64,000 nucleotides of DNA from Persicobacter diffluens (GTDB lineage Bacteria > Bacteroidota > Bacteroidia > Cytophagales > Cyclobacteriaceae), in assembly GCF_036244895.1 (NCBI RefSeq), contig NZ_BQKE01000004.1, positions 310,001 through 374,000 of the forward strand, read 5' to 3'. Under the pieces are notes generated by a model, which saw only the letters and a program-made list of their open reading frames with translations, was not told the origin of the DNA and made no database searches. Shown here in pieces: positions 46,319 to 55,253 of the stretch. Numbering within the stretch: the stretch's first letter is position 1; every line of letters begins with the position of its first letter. The position numbers were made by a program, and so were the translations under genes.

Positions 46319-46990
46319 ATGGCTCGATTTAGCAGAATAGAAGTAGTACAGCAAATGGGGGCTACCGGTATGGTACCCGTGTTTTATCATAAAGATCTAG
46401 AGGTTAATAAAGCCATTCTTAAGGCTTGTTATGATGGTGGTGCCCGGGTTTTCGAATTTACGAATAGAGGCGATTTTGCCCATGAAATATTCGGTGAATT
46501 AGTGAAGTGGGGAGCAGTGCATACACCGGAAATGATCTTAGGGGTTGGATCCGTGGTAGACCCGGCCACAACGGCGCTATATTTGCAGTTAGGGGCCAAT
46601 TTTATTGTATCGCCTATTCTGTCTGCGGAAATGGCAAAAATCTGTAATCGCAGAAAGGTAGCCTGGTCTCCTGGTTGTGGTTCATTGACTGAAATTTCTA
46701 AAGCGGAAGAATTGGGGGCTGAAGTAGTTAAAATTTTTCCCGGTCAGCAAGTAGGAGGTCCTGAATTTGTAAAAGCGATTAAAGGCCCTTTCCCTTGGAG
46801 TAGTATTATGCCTACAGGAGGCGTTAGTCCGACTCGCGAGAACCTTACCGCGTGGTTTAATGCCGGAGTACATTGTGTGGGGATGGGTTCGAAGTTAATG
46901 AAAAAGGATCCTGAAGGAAATTTTGATACTATGGCCATTAGGGCTGCAACAGCAGAGGCATTGGCCGTAATTGCAGAAGTAAAAGGATAG
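46319..46990 (+). CDS. eda: KDPG/KHG aldolase
   Basis: Splits 2-keto-3-deoxy-6-phosphogluconate into pyruvate and glyceraldehyde-3-phosphate. The 223-residue class I aldolase has the Schiff-base Lys138 in VVKIFPG and the acid/base Glu46 in RVFEFTNRG, matching Lys133 and Glu45 of E. coli Eda. SPGCGSLTEI and PTGGVSPTRENL are the phosphate- and substrate-binding parts. The final enzyme of the uronate pathway, encoded ~250 bp after the KDG kinase with repeat copy D between. Confidence 0.93.
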   Translation: MARFSRIEVVQQMGATGMVPVFYHKDLEVNKAILKACYDGGARVFEFTNRGDFAHEIFGELVKWGAVHTPEMILGVGSVVDPATTALYLQLGANFIVSPILSAEMAKICNRRKVAWSPGCGSLTEISKAEELGAEVVKIFPGQQVGGPEFVKAIKGPFPWSSIMPTGGVSPTRENLTAWFNAGVHCVGMGSKLMKKDPEGNFDTMAIRAATAEALAVIAEVKG

Positions 46991-47056
46991 TTTTTTGAAA
47001 AAAGTGGGTATTCCTCTTTTGTCTTGTCAAAGATAATTATTGGAGAGTAAAGGATG

Positions 47057-47084
47057 AACCGCTATTGGGTCAATGGTTTTTTTT
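47057..47084 (+). terminator. Probable terminator after eda
   Basis: AACC...ATTG and CAAT...GGTT form an 8-bp stem with a 3-nt bulge and 3-nt loop, followed by T8. The bulge makes this weaker than the other terminators in the window. Confidence 0.5.
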
Positions 47085-47523
47085 ACTTTGATATGGCCCA
47101 GTAAAAATATCTTGATTTTTCGTTTATCCTTGGAGCTATTCTTACCTTTTTTCGGATGAGGACAAAGGTTTTGCATAAGCGTCCCGGAAAGGTATTAAAT
47201 GTTAATTTTGCGTGAAATAAATGTGGTATTAACGCATTTTATTCAATTCCGGGATCCGAAAGAATAAATTTCACACTTTAAAATCAATGGTTAATTGTGA
47301 ATAATAAAAAATATTGGAGCAAAACATTAGTTGGTGATAACTTAAACGCTATTTTTTTAATTGGTAAACAGAAGCTGATGAAATTGAGAATTTGTTTAAT
47401 AAATGATCTTGATTTTCTCCCTCCAAAATCGCTATTATTAATTATACAAAAGGAACAAGAACCATCTTTTAGCTAGATTAGCAATTGACATAAATGATAT
47501 TCAAACCCTAAAAGAAAAAGCCT

Positions 47524-47682
47524 ATGAGTAGAATGGATAGAGAGCCAGAGCATAGCTTTTTAAGCTATTGTACCAAAATAGTATTTAATATTGATGAAAC
47601 TCAGAAGAAGTTATTTTTAGGGCCAGTCCTATTGACTTTGATGTTTTCATTCTTGAAAAGAAAATACTTTTTAAGGGGCTAG
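47524..47682 (+). CDS. Possible small protein of 52 residues, unknown
   Basis: ATG at 47524 opens a 52-codon frame ending with TAG at 47682. The product begins MSRMDREPEHSFLSYC, has a hydrophobic stretch (LFLGPVLLTLMFSFL) and a basic end (KRKYFLRG), so it could be a single-pass membrane peptide. I do not recognise it. Coding status is uncertain: the frame is short and the region also carries a repeat remnant. Confidence 0.2.
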   Translation: MSRMDREPEHSFLSYCTKIVFNIDETQKKLFLGPVLLTLMFSFLKRKYFLRG

Positions 47683-47806
47683 GAAAAGCACGACTATCCT
47701 GGACGTTAAATATTTTTTAATGAGGTAAAAACATATTACTTGGGATATATTACCTCTATTGGGTATTGTCTCTACAATAATGTATAGCAAAAAGGCTGAT
47801 GTAGAA

Positions 47807-47860
47807 CGAGTTTAGAATACAAAATTTGCAGCCGGATGGGGCGCTTTTAAACATGTTCTT
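47807..47860 (-). repeat. Internally deleted copy of repeat family 1 (copy E)
   Basis: Only the two ends remain: GAGTTTAGAATACAAAATT resembles the first end of copy D, and TTTGCAGCCGGATGG plus CTTTTAAACATGTTCT resembles its other end; about 105 bp of the palindromic centre is missing. Confidence 0.6.
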
Positions 47861-47967
47861 ACTAAAATAGCATGTATTGTTAACATTTTAGCACCGTAAT
47901 GTTGGTTTAACGCACGTTATTTTAACTGTTTTTAAAGTCATGTTATCATAGGTAAATTTTTTTAGAT

Positions 47968-49023
47968 ATGACCAGAAGAAAGAGTGTTCGACTACAGGAA
48001 ATTGCTGAAAGAGCAAATGTTTCTATTGGAACAGTAGACCGTGTTTTACATAATCGTGGCCGAGTTTCTTATGAAACAAAGGCGAAGATTATTGGCCTGG
48101 TGGAAGAACTGGGATATATTCATAAAAACACCCGGCCGTGTATTAAAACCGTTGGAGTGCTTTGTCCGCGTCCGGAGGAATGTCACTATTGGGAGCTACC
48201 CTTAAGAGGGATTGATAAAACTGCGGAACTTTTGCAATCCACCGGTTTAACTTTAAAAAAGGTGTATTTCGATGCTTTTTGCGCGGAAGACTATTTCCAA
48301 AGGGGGCTGGAATTGTTGAATGAGCATGTAGATGCGGTTATTTTAACGCCACTTTATCGGCAGGAAAGCTATAAACTCGTGCGGGAGATGCGAAAATCAG
48401 GCATCCTATATGGTTTTATGGACGCCAATTTTCCGGAATTGGAACCTGACTACTTTGTAGGGCAGGATGCAAAAAACTGTGGTGCATTGGTAGGGGGGCT
48501 AATCAAATATATCATGCAGCCCTCAGAACAGGTATGGGTGGTCAATCTTTCCCCTGGCAAAAGGACGTCCACCAATTTACAAAGAGAAATAGGGGCGGTA
48601 GATACATTAGGGCATTTTTTTTCCCATGAACAGTGTATTCATGTGCTGGATTTCCCTTATGCTCATTTAGATCGAGCAGCTATTTTTAAAAAGATTGAGG
48701 AGCAAACGAAGCATTTGTCTAAACCCAGAGTGGTGTATGTGACCAATTCCCGGATAAAATTAATTCATGAGTATTTTGCGGAAATAGGAATGGCTAAAGG
48801 GGTCATATTTATTGGTCATGATCCATTACCTGAAAATATTAGTTTATTATTAGATGATAAAATAGATTTCCTGATCGCCCAGGACAGTGTGCAGCAGGGG
48901 AGTGATATATTAGAAGGAATTTGGGGTATTCTTCAAAAGAAGGTGCTCTTAACCAAAGAGAAGCACCATTATTCTATGGTATATACTAAGGATAATATTC
49001 ATGGTTTTTTGAGAAATAAATAA
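47968..49023 (+). CDS. LacI-family transcriptional regulator
   Basis: Probable sugar-responsive repressor of the hexuronate genes. The 351-residue protein has the LacI helix-turn-helix at residues 6-52 (RLQEIAERANVSIGTVDRVL, then HNRGRVSYETKAKI), a hinge, and a periplasmic-binding-protein-like effector domain (about 60-345). Downstream genes for a uronate permease, UxaC, UxaA and UxaB lie on the same strand, the first after 26 bp, so the effector is probably a galacturonate or glucuronate pathway intermediate such as KDG. Palindromic operator-like sites are present upstream. Confidence 0.85.
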   Translation: MTRRKSVRLQEIAERANVSIGTVDRVLHNRGRVSYETKAKIIGLVEELGYIHKNTRPCIKTVGVLCPRPEECHYWELPLRGIDKTAELLQSTGLTLKKVYFDAFCAEDYFQRGLELLNEHVDAVILTPLYRQESYKLVREMRKSGILYGFMDANFPELEPDYFVGQDAKNCGALVGGLIKYIMQPSEQVWVVNLSPGKRTSTNLQREIGAVDTLGHFFSHEQCIHVLDFPYAHLDRAAIFKKIEEQTKHLSKPRVVYVTNSRIKLIHEYFAEIGMAKGVIFIGHDPLPENISLLLDDKIDFLIAQDSVQQGSDILEGIWGILQKKVLLTKEKHHYSMVYTKDNIHGFLRNK

Positions 49024-49049
49024 TTTTTTATCAAAAGAAACATTTTTTT

Positions 49050-50378
49050 ATGAAAGTTGAAATGCAAAGGGAGCCGCAGGTTGTTGAAGCTAAGCAGCAG
49101 GGCGGATCAAAATACCGGTATAGAATACTGGCCATGCTTTTTGTTGCTACTACCATCAACTATATGGATAGAAGTATCATTGGGGTATTGGGGCCAACTT
49201 TGATCGAACATGTATTTCATTGGACGAAAATGGAGTATGCACAGATCAATATGGTATTCAAGTTCGCTTATGCACTCGGTATGTTAGGTATGGGTGGTGT
49301 AATCGATCGATTTGGTACCAGAATCGGATATATTTTGGCCATTGGGATTTGGTCTGTTTTTGGGATGTTACATGCTTTGGTTCAACCTGCCTTTGGTTTT
49401 ATTGGCTTTTGTATGGCGCGTGCAGGTTTGGGCTTCGGAGAGGCTGGAAATTTCCCAGCTGCGGTTAAAACAGTAGCAGAATGGTACCCGAAAAAAGACC
49501 GGGCTTTTGCAACTGGTATTTTCAATGCGGGTTCGAATATTGGGGCAATTTTGGCTCCTTTAGCCATTCCTTTGGTGGTATTGCCCGATGGTACCAATTG
49601 GCAATTTGCATTTTTAATGACCGGCGCTTTTAGTTTTATTTGGGTTTTAGTTTGGATAAAAATTTATAAGAAGCCGGAAGAACACCCCAAAGTATCACAG
49701 GAGGAATTAGCTTACATTCAGTCGGATGTGGAGGAAGGGGAGATTGAGCAGGAAAAAGAAAAAATGAGCTGGGCTAAGGTACTGCCGCTAAAACAAACAT
49801 GGGCTTTCGCCATCGGAAAAATTACAGATGCGGTTTGGTGGTTTTATTTGTTTTGGGGCTCTTTGTTTTTACATGATCAGTTTGGTCTGGATCTTCATGG
49901 ATTAGCCTTGCCCATGATTATTGTATTTTTAATTGCGGATGTGGGGAGTATTGCCGGTGGATATTTACCCAAAATTTTTCTTAATCGCGGGGCTTCCCTG
50001 AATGTTGCCAGAAAGCTTACCCTATTAATTTGTGCACTATTTATTTTGCCGGCAATGTTTGTTCCTTATATGAGCAATCAATGGTATGCCGTTTTATTAA
50101 TGGCCTTCGCGGCGGGTGGTCACCAGGCATGGTCTGCCAATTTGTTTACTGTAGCTTCAGACACTATGCCGAAGAAAGCCACAGCCTCTGTCGTGGGGAT
50201 TGGCGGGATGATCGGTGCCCTGGCGGGCATGTTGGCGGATTTTTCTCTGGGTTCGGTCCTCACCGCTAGTGGAAAAGAGGGATATGTATTTGCCTTCGCT
50301 ATTGCAGGTTCTATTTATTTGGTCTGCTTAGCTTTGATTCATTTGATCATTCCAAAATTGGAAAGAGCAAAAATTTAA
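49050..50378 (+). CDS. exuT: MFS hexuronate transporter (ACS family)
   Basis: Takes up galacturonate or glucuronate across the inner membrane, probably by proton symport. The 442-residue protein has twelve predicted helices with the ExuT/GarP-like start ATTINYMDRSIIGVLGP, and loop motifs GGVIDRFGTRIGY near 80 and FPAAVKTVAEWYPKKDRAFA near 130. The central cytoplasmic loop is acidic (about 205-235). It is followed after 12 bp by uxaC. The exact substrate is inferred from its neighbours. Confidence 0.88.
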   Translation: MKVEMQREPQVVEAKQQGGSKYRYRILAMLFVATTINYMDRSIIGVLGPTLIEHVFHWTKMEYAQINMVFKFAYALGMLGMGGVIDRFGTRIGYILAIGIWSVFGMLHALVQPAFGFIGFCMARAGLGFGEAGNFPAAVKTVAEWYPKKDRAFATGIFNAGSNIGAILAPLAIPLVVLPDGTNWQFAFLMTGAFSFIWVLVWIKIYKKPEEHPKVSQEELAYIQSDVEEGEIEQEKEKMSWAKVLPLKQTWAFAIGKITDAVWWFYLFWGSLFLHDQFGLDLHGLALPMIIVFLIADVGSIAGGYLPKIFLNRGASLNVARKLTLLICALFILPAMFVPYMSNQWYAVLLMAFAAGGHQAWSANLFTVASDTMPKKATASVVGIGGMIGALAGMLADFSLGSVLTASGKEGYVFAFAIAGSIYLVCLALIHLIIPKLERAKI

Positions 50379-50390
50379 ATTTAAATTCAT

Positions 50391-51812
50391 ATGAATAATT
50401 TCATAAAAGATGATTTCCTTTTAGAGTCAGAAACTGCTCAGCAATTGTATACTCAATTTGCAGCACCGGCTCCAATTATCGATTACCATTGCCACCTTTC
50501 ACCTAAGGATATTGCTGAAAACCGATGTTTTAATAATATTACGGAAGCTTGGCTGGAGGGAGATCATTATAAGTGGCGCGCCATGCGTACTTTAGGACTT
50601 GATGAGTCTTTCTGCACTGGCCAGCAGTCTGCCAAAGACAAATTTGTGGCCTGGGCAAAAACGGTTCCCTATACCATGCGTAATCCTTTGTATCACTGGA
50701 CGCATCTGGAATTAAAAAGATATTTCGGGGTTGACGAAATTTTAAATGAAGAATCTGCAGAAAGAATATATGAAAAAACCTCTCGCTTGCTTTCTGAAAA
50801 TGCGGATTTTTCTACGCGTGGATTATTAAAAAAAATGAATGTGAAGGTGGTCTGCACCACGGATGATCCTTTGGATGAATTACAGTATCACCGAATGAAT
50901 AATGCCACCAATGATTTTACAAAAATATTCCCTACATGGCGTCCTGATAAGGCCATTAATATAAATAAAGGGGAAGAGTTTTTAATCTATATTCAAAAAC
51001 TTTCGAAAGTCTCTGAAAATCAGATTGATTCCTTTGCAGCGTTCCTGGAAGCATTAGAAATTCGGATGAAGCATTTCGATGCGCACCATTGCCGGATGTC
51101 TGATCATGGAGTGGAGCAAATCCATGCTGAAGATTACCAGACCGAGGAGGTAGAGGTAATTTTCCAAAAAGCCCTTCAGGCCGGGGATTTATCTGATGCC
51201 GAGATCGGAAAGTACAAGTCTGCTATTTTCTATGAGTTAGGTATCCGTTATCATAAATTTGGATGGGCACAGCAGTACCACCTCGGAGCACTAAGAGATA
51301 ATTCGATCCGTCAATATGAAAATCTGGGACCTGATACCGGTTTTGATTCTATTGGAGATTGGCCACAAGCAGAGAGTTTGTCTCGATTTTTAGGTAAACT
51401 TGATCATAATGATCAGCTTGCCAAAACCATTATTTATAACCTTAACCCAGCTGATAATTATGTCATCGGTACGATGATTGGCAACTTTCAGGGAGAAGTT
51501 GCGGGTAAAATTCAGTTTGGCTCCGGTTGGTGGTTTTTGGATCAAAAAGAGGGGATGGAATGGCAACTGAACGCTTTATCCAATTTAGGATTACTTCCTT
51601 GTTTCATTGGAATGCTGACGGATTCCAGAAGCTTTTTATCTTTCCCACGCCATGAGTATTTCCGTAGAATACTATGTAATCTGTTTGGGAAAGAAATAGA
51701 AGCAGGTTTACTGCCTAATGACCTTGACTGGATCGGGCAAATCATTCAGAATATCTGTTATTATAATGTTAAAGATTACGCTTTCTCATTAATTGAAGCG
51801 TATCAGGATTAA
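50391..51812 (+). CDS. uxaC: Glucuronate/galacturonate isomerase
   Basis: Converts D-galacturonate to D-tagaturonate and D-glucuronate to D-fructuronate. The 473-residue length is normal. The amidohydrolase-fold signature is seen at the start (PIIDYHCHLSPKDIAENR, near 30), with VVCTTDDPLDELQYH near 155, YHKFGWAQQYHLGALRDN near 285, and the end-part DSRSFLSFPRHEYFRRILC near 405. First cytoplasmic step after ExuT, 12 bp from the permease gene. A short palindrome AAGCTTAAGCTT follows the stop codon (51818-51829). Confidence 0.95.
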   Translation: MNNFIKDDFLLESETAQQLYTQFAAPAPIIDYHCHLSPKDIAENRCFNNITEAWLEGDHYKWRAMRTLGLDESFCTGQQSAKDKFVAWAKTVPYTMRNPLYHWTHLELKRYFGVDEILNEESAERIYEKTSRLLSENADFSTRGLLKKMNVKVVCTTDDPLDELQYHRMNNATNDFTKIFPTWRPDKAININKGEEFLIYIQKLSKVSENQIDSFAAFLEALEIRMKHFDAHHCRMSDHGVEQIHAEDYQTEEVEVIFQKALQAGDLSDAEIGKYKSAIFYELGIRYHKFGWAQQYHLGALRDNSIRQYENLGPDTGFDSIGDWPQAESLSRFLGKLDHNDQLAKTIIYNLNPADNYVIGTMIGNFQGEVAGKIQFGSGWWFLDQKEGMEWQLNALSNLGLLPCFIGMLTDSRSFLSFPRHEYFRRILCNLFGKEIEAGLLPNDLDWIGQIIQNICYYNVKDYAFSLIEAYQD

Positions 51813-51979
51813 TAGAAAAGCTTAAGCTTCTGGAGGATAGCTGTTTAAGTATACTTCTTCCAATTGAAAAACAAGGAGTTCAGGGAATACAATCAAGGAT
51901 TAAAAAATCCCTTCATCTGCAAATTTTATCCAGCAGATTGATACTAAACTTTATATATAAATTTAAAATATTTAGATAG

Positions 51980-53623
51980 ATGCATGTGAATACGTTAAAA
52001 GTTCATGCTTCCGATAATATCATAGTAGCTTTACGCGATCTAAATAAGGGGGAGACAGTAGCCACTGCCGGTGCGAGTTACTTGATAAAGGAGGTAATAC
52101 CCGCAAAGCATAAATTTGCTGCTAAGGATTTTGAAGTCGGTGATTTAATTATCATGTATGGTCTTGTCATTGGTCAGGCTTTTCAATCTATTAAAGCTGG
52201 GGAGCTTATTTCTGTGGATAACGTTAAGCATGCAACAAAACCGGCAGTGATTGCTGATTCTTTTAACTACCAATGGCAACCCCCTCAGGTAGAGGAGGGG
52301 CGCACTTTCATGGGTTACCATAGGAGTGATGGGCAGGTAGGTACTCGTAATGTATGGTTGGTGGTGCCCTTGGTATTTTGTGAGAATCGCAACATTTTAG
52401 AGATTAAAAGACAACTGGAACCTTATTTGGGATACAATTCTCCGGACTTTGATCAGTTGGGAGAATTGGTTCATTTGGGTAGCCAAGGAGCTTCGGTAAA
52501 TGATATTCAAAATTATGGCTTGAATTTATCGGATGCTCCTTTGGCACTTGATCGACCCTTTAAAAACGTAGATGGAGTGAAATTTATTACCCACCACGCA
52601 GGTTGTGGGGGAACGCGGGCTGATGCTGAACGCTTTTGCCGGATGTTGGCCGGATATTTATTGAATCCCAATGTGGGTGGTGCCACCATTTTAAGTTTGG
52701 GCTGCCAGAATGCGCAAATCAGCCTTTTTGAGGAAATTTTAGCACAAATGGCTCCGGCTTTTGACAAACCGGTATACATTCATGAACAACAACAAAGTGC
52801 TTCCGAAAAAGCTTTTATTGCAGATGCGGTAAAATCCACTGTAGCAGGCCTAAGTCAAATAAATCAGATCAAAAGAGCTCCGGCTTCCATTAAACATTTA
52901 GTGGTAGGGCTTGAATGTGGAGGATCTGATGGTTTTTCCGGCATTTCTGCCAATCCTCTTTTGGGTAAGATTTCTGACCGTGTCGTGGCTGCAGGTGGAA
53001 CCGCCATTTTAGCGGAGTTTCCGGAACTTAATGGGGTGGAGCAGAATATACTAGACCGTTGTGTGAATAAATCTGATGCCCTTAATTTTAAGCGTTTAAT
53101 GGAAGAGTATGGCTTAAAGGCAAAAGCTGCTGGTTCGGGCTTTGAGTTTAACCCTTCTCCCGGAAATATAAAGGATGGGCTGATAACGGATGCCATGAAA
53201 TCTGCAGGAGCCGCTAAAAAAGGGGGAGAGGCACCCATTCAGCAAGTGTTGGATTTTACAGAGCAATTGAACTTCAGGGGTTTGAACTTATTATGTACCC
53301 CGGGAAATGATGTGGAATCAACCACCGCTCTGGCTGCCTCTGGTACCAATTTGATTTTATTCTCTACCGGTTTAGGTACGCCAACGGGTAACCCTGCGGC
53401 TCCGGTAATCAAGGTTTCCAGTAATTCTGTGCTTGCCAAAAGGATGTCGGATATTATTGATTTTGATGCAGGAACTATTATTGATGGTCAGCAAACCATG
53501 GAACAGGCCGCGGATGATTTATTGGAACTTATGATCCGAATTGCAAGTGGGCAGGAATACTCTTGTTCCGAAGTATTGGGGCAAGAGGACTTTATTCCCT
53601 GGCGTCAGGATTTATCACTATGA
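51980..53623 (+). CDS. uxaA: Altronate dehydratase
   Basis: Dehydrates D-altronate to 2-keto-3-deoxygluconate; an Fe-dependent enzyme. The 547-residue protein has the N-terminal SAF-like domain (about 1-95), then the catalytic domain with GYHRSDGQVGTRNVWLVVP near 112, HHAGCGGTRADAERF near 205 and GLECGGSDGFSGISANP near 312. Its length is a little above E. coli UxaA (495). It lies 167 bp after uxaC and 19 bp before uxaB (using the start chosen below). Confidence 0.93.
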   Translation: MHVNTLKVHASDNIIVALRDLNKGETVATAGASYLIKEVIPAKHKFAAKDFEVGDLIIMYGLVIGQAFQSIKAGELISVDNVKHATKPAVIADSFNYQWQPPQVEEGRTFMGYHRSDGQVGTRNVWLVVPLVFCENRNILEIKRQLEPYLGYNSPDFDQLGELVHLGSQGASVNDIQNYGLNLSDAPLALDRPFKNVDGVKFITHHAGCGGTRADAERFCRMLAGYLLNPNVGGATILSLGCQNAQISLFEEILAQMAPAFDKPVYIHEQQQSASEKAFIADAVKSTVAGLSQINQIKRAPASIKHLVVGLECGGSDGFSGISANPLLGKISDRVVAAGGTAILAEFPELNGVEQNILDRCVNKSDALNFKRLMEEYGLKAKAAGSGFEFNPSPGNIKDGLITDAMKSAGAAKKGGEAPIQQVLDFTEQLNFRGLNLLCTPGNDVESTTALAASGTNLILFSTGLGTPTGNPAAPVIKVSSNSVLAKRMSDIIDFDAGTIIDGQQTMEQAADDLLELMIRIASGQEYSCSEVLGQEDFIPWRQDLSL

Positions 53624-53642
53624 TATAATAATTATTATAAAT

Positions 53643-55094
53643 ATGCAACTGAATAGAAATACAACAACAACCACTGACCGCCCCATTAAGGTGCTTCAGT
53701 TTGGAGAAGGAAACTTTCTTCGCGCTTTTATAGATTGGGTGATTCATCGCTTGAATCAAGAAGGGGATTTTCATGGAAATGTTGCGGTCGTACAGCCACT
53801 AGCTGAAGGAATGGTGCCGCTTTTGGAGCAGCAACAGGGCTTGTATCATTTGGTACTGCAGGGTATTCAAAATGGTTCATTAGTTCGAAATTTTGAATTA
53901 ATTGATTGTTTGTCACGCTTTAATAATCCTTATCAATATTTTAGCGGTTATTTAGAACTAGGGCTGGAGGAAGAATTGCGTTTCGTTTTTTCCAATACTA
54001 CTGAAGCAGGCATCACATTTGTGGATACGGATCGGTTTGAGGATGATGCGCAGGTAAGCTTTCCGGCGAAACTATGTAGATTACTATATCATCGGTATCA
54101 ATACTATAATGGAGATTTGGATAAGGGCTTATTCATTATTCCATGCGAATTGATTAATCATAATGGTGATCAATTAAAGAAGTGTATCAAAAATTATATC
54201 GCCCTTTGGGAATTAGAGGCTGACTTTGAAAATTGGATTGATAAGGCCAATACCTTTTGCAATACATTGGTGGATAGAATTGTGCCCGGCTTTCCTAAAT
54301 CAACCATCAGTGAAATTCAGGAAGAAATTGGTTATGAAGATCAATTGGTAGTGGAGGGGGAAGTATTCCATCTTTGGGTAATCGAAGGAGGAGATAAGGT
54401 AAAGGCTCATTTTCCAACTGAGAAGTTGGGATTGAATGTAATTTTTACCGATAATCAGCAGCCCTTCCGTCAAAGAAAGGTCCACATTTTAAATGGTGCG
54501 CATACCGCAATGGTACCCTTAGGGCTGTTAGCAGGATTGGAAACGGTTAAAGAAACAGTAGAGCACGAGGTATTTAGTCTTTTCCTTGATCAAATGGTGA
54601 GTAAGGAAATAAATCCTACGCTTGATTTATCTGAAAATGAACTCATTGAATTTGGCGCCGCGGTTTTTGAAAGGTTTAAAAACCCTTATATAAAACATTA
54701 TCTTTCTTCTATTGCATTAAATGCTTTATCCAAATATGAAACTCGAATTCTTCCTTGTGTAAAAACTTTCTATGAGCAGAAAAGATGTTTACCAGCGAAG
54801 TTGGTGGTACCACTTTCTGCTTATATTCTGATGTATGCCCAGGCACATCCAGCGGTAAATGATGATGAGGGAAAAGTTAAACAACTTCAATCACTTTGGC
54901 AGCAGGATAATTTGACTGTCGCTGTTAATGAAATTTTAACTAATCCGAATGTCTTTACTGCCCATAGTATGGAGATACCAAATTTAGCCGATTTGGTGGT
55001 GGCACAGATTCAGGATTTACAGGAAAAAGGCGTGATTAATATGTTAAAAGAGATGGTTCAAATTGATCCAATTAGTGTATCATCTGTTAAATAA
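53643..55094 (+). CDS. uxaB: Tagaturonate reductase (altronate oxidoreductase)
   Basis: Reduces D-tagaturonate to D-altronate with NADH. The frame is open from 53541, but ATG 53643 is preferred: it yields 483 residues, the size of E. coli UxaB, and avoids a 83-nt overlap with uxaA. Mannitol-dehydrogenase-family Rossmann fold: the nucleotide-binding part begins IKVLQFGEGNFLRAFIDWVI near 18; the catalytic region has KVHILNGAHTAMVPLG near 280. Galacturonate-specific, so with uxaC and uxaA this is the Uxa rather than the Uxu branch. Confidence 0.93.
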   Translation: MQLNRNTTTTTDRPIKVLQFGEGNFLRAFIDWVIHRLNQEGDFHGNVAVVQPLAEGMVPLLEQQQGLYHLVLQGIQNGSLVRNFELIDCLSRFNNPYQYFSGYLELGLEEELRFVFSNTTEAGITFVDTDRFEDDAQVSFPAKLCRLLYHRYQYYNGDLDKGLFIIPCELINHNGDQLKKCIKNYIALWELEADFENWIDKANTFCNTLVDRIVPGFPKSTISEIQEEIGYEDQLVVEGEVFHLWVIEGGDKVKAHFPTEKLGLNVIFTDNQQPFRQRKVHILNGAHTAMVPLGLLAGLETVKETVEHEVFSLFLDQMVSKEINPTLDLSENELIEFGAAVFERFKNPYIKHYLSSIALNALSKYETRILPCVKTFYEQKRCLPAKLVVPLSAYILMYAQAHPAVNDDEGKVKQLQSLWQQDNLTVAVNEILTNPNVFTAHSMEIPNLADLVVAQIQDLQEKGVINMLKEMVQIDPISVSSVK

Positions 55095-55253
55095 TTCAAC
55101 TAAACTAATAATTTTTATAATTAATCAATTCCGCGCTATGGGCTGATCTATTTATTAGTTGTTGGATTAGCTATTTTTATACTATCAATTTTTTTCAGCT
55201 CAAAAGCCGGTTTTTGTAATCATACCTATTTATTATTTTTTAATGTGAGCAGC

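Larger units (their letters stand above)
46991..47967. promoter_or_regulatory. 978-bp gap upstream of the LacI-family gene with operator candidates
   Basis: Contents in order: a terminator-like hairpin (47057-47084), a 52-codon frame (47524-47682), a deleted copy of repeat family 1 (47807-47860), then two palindromic sites before the regulator gene: TGTTAACA (47878-47885) and TAACG-CA-CGTTA (47908-47919). LacI-type proteins often bind such sites and repress their own gene. No other gene is seen. Confidence 0.45.

Noticed and set aside
51818..51829. Perfect 12-bp palindrome AAGCTTAAGCTT after uxaC
   Set aside because: No T-run follows and no second copy was found; too short to call an operator or terminator.
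53541..53642. Upstream extension of uxaB overlapping uxaA
   Set aside because: It would add 34 residues absent from the family; ATG 53643 gives exactly the usual length.
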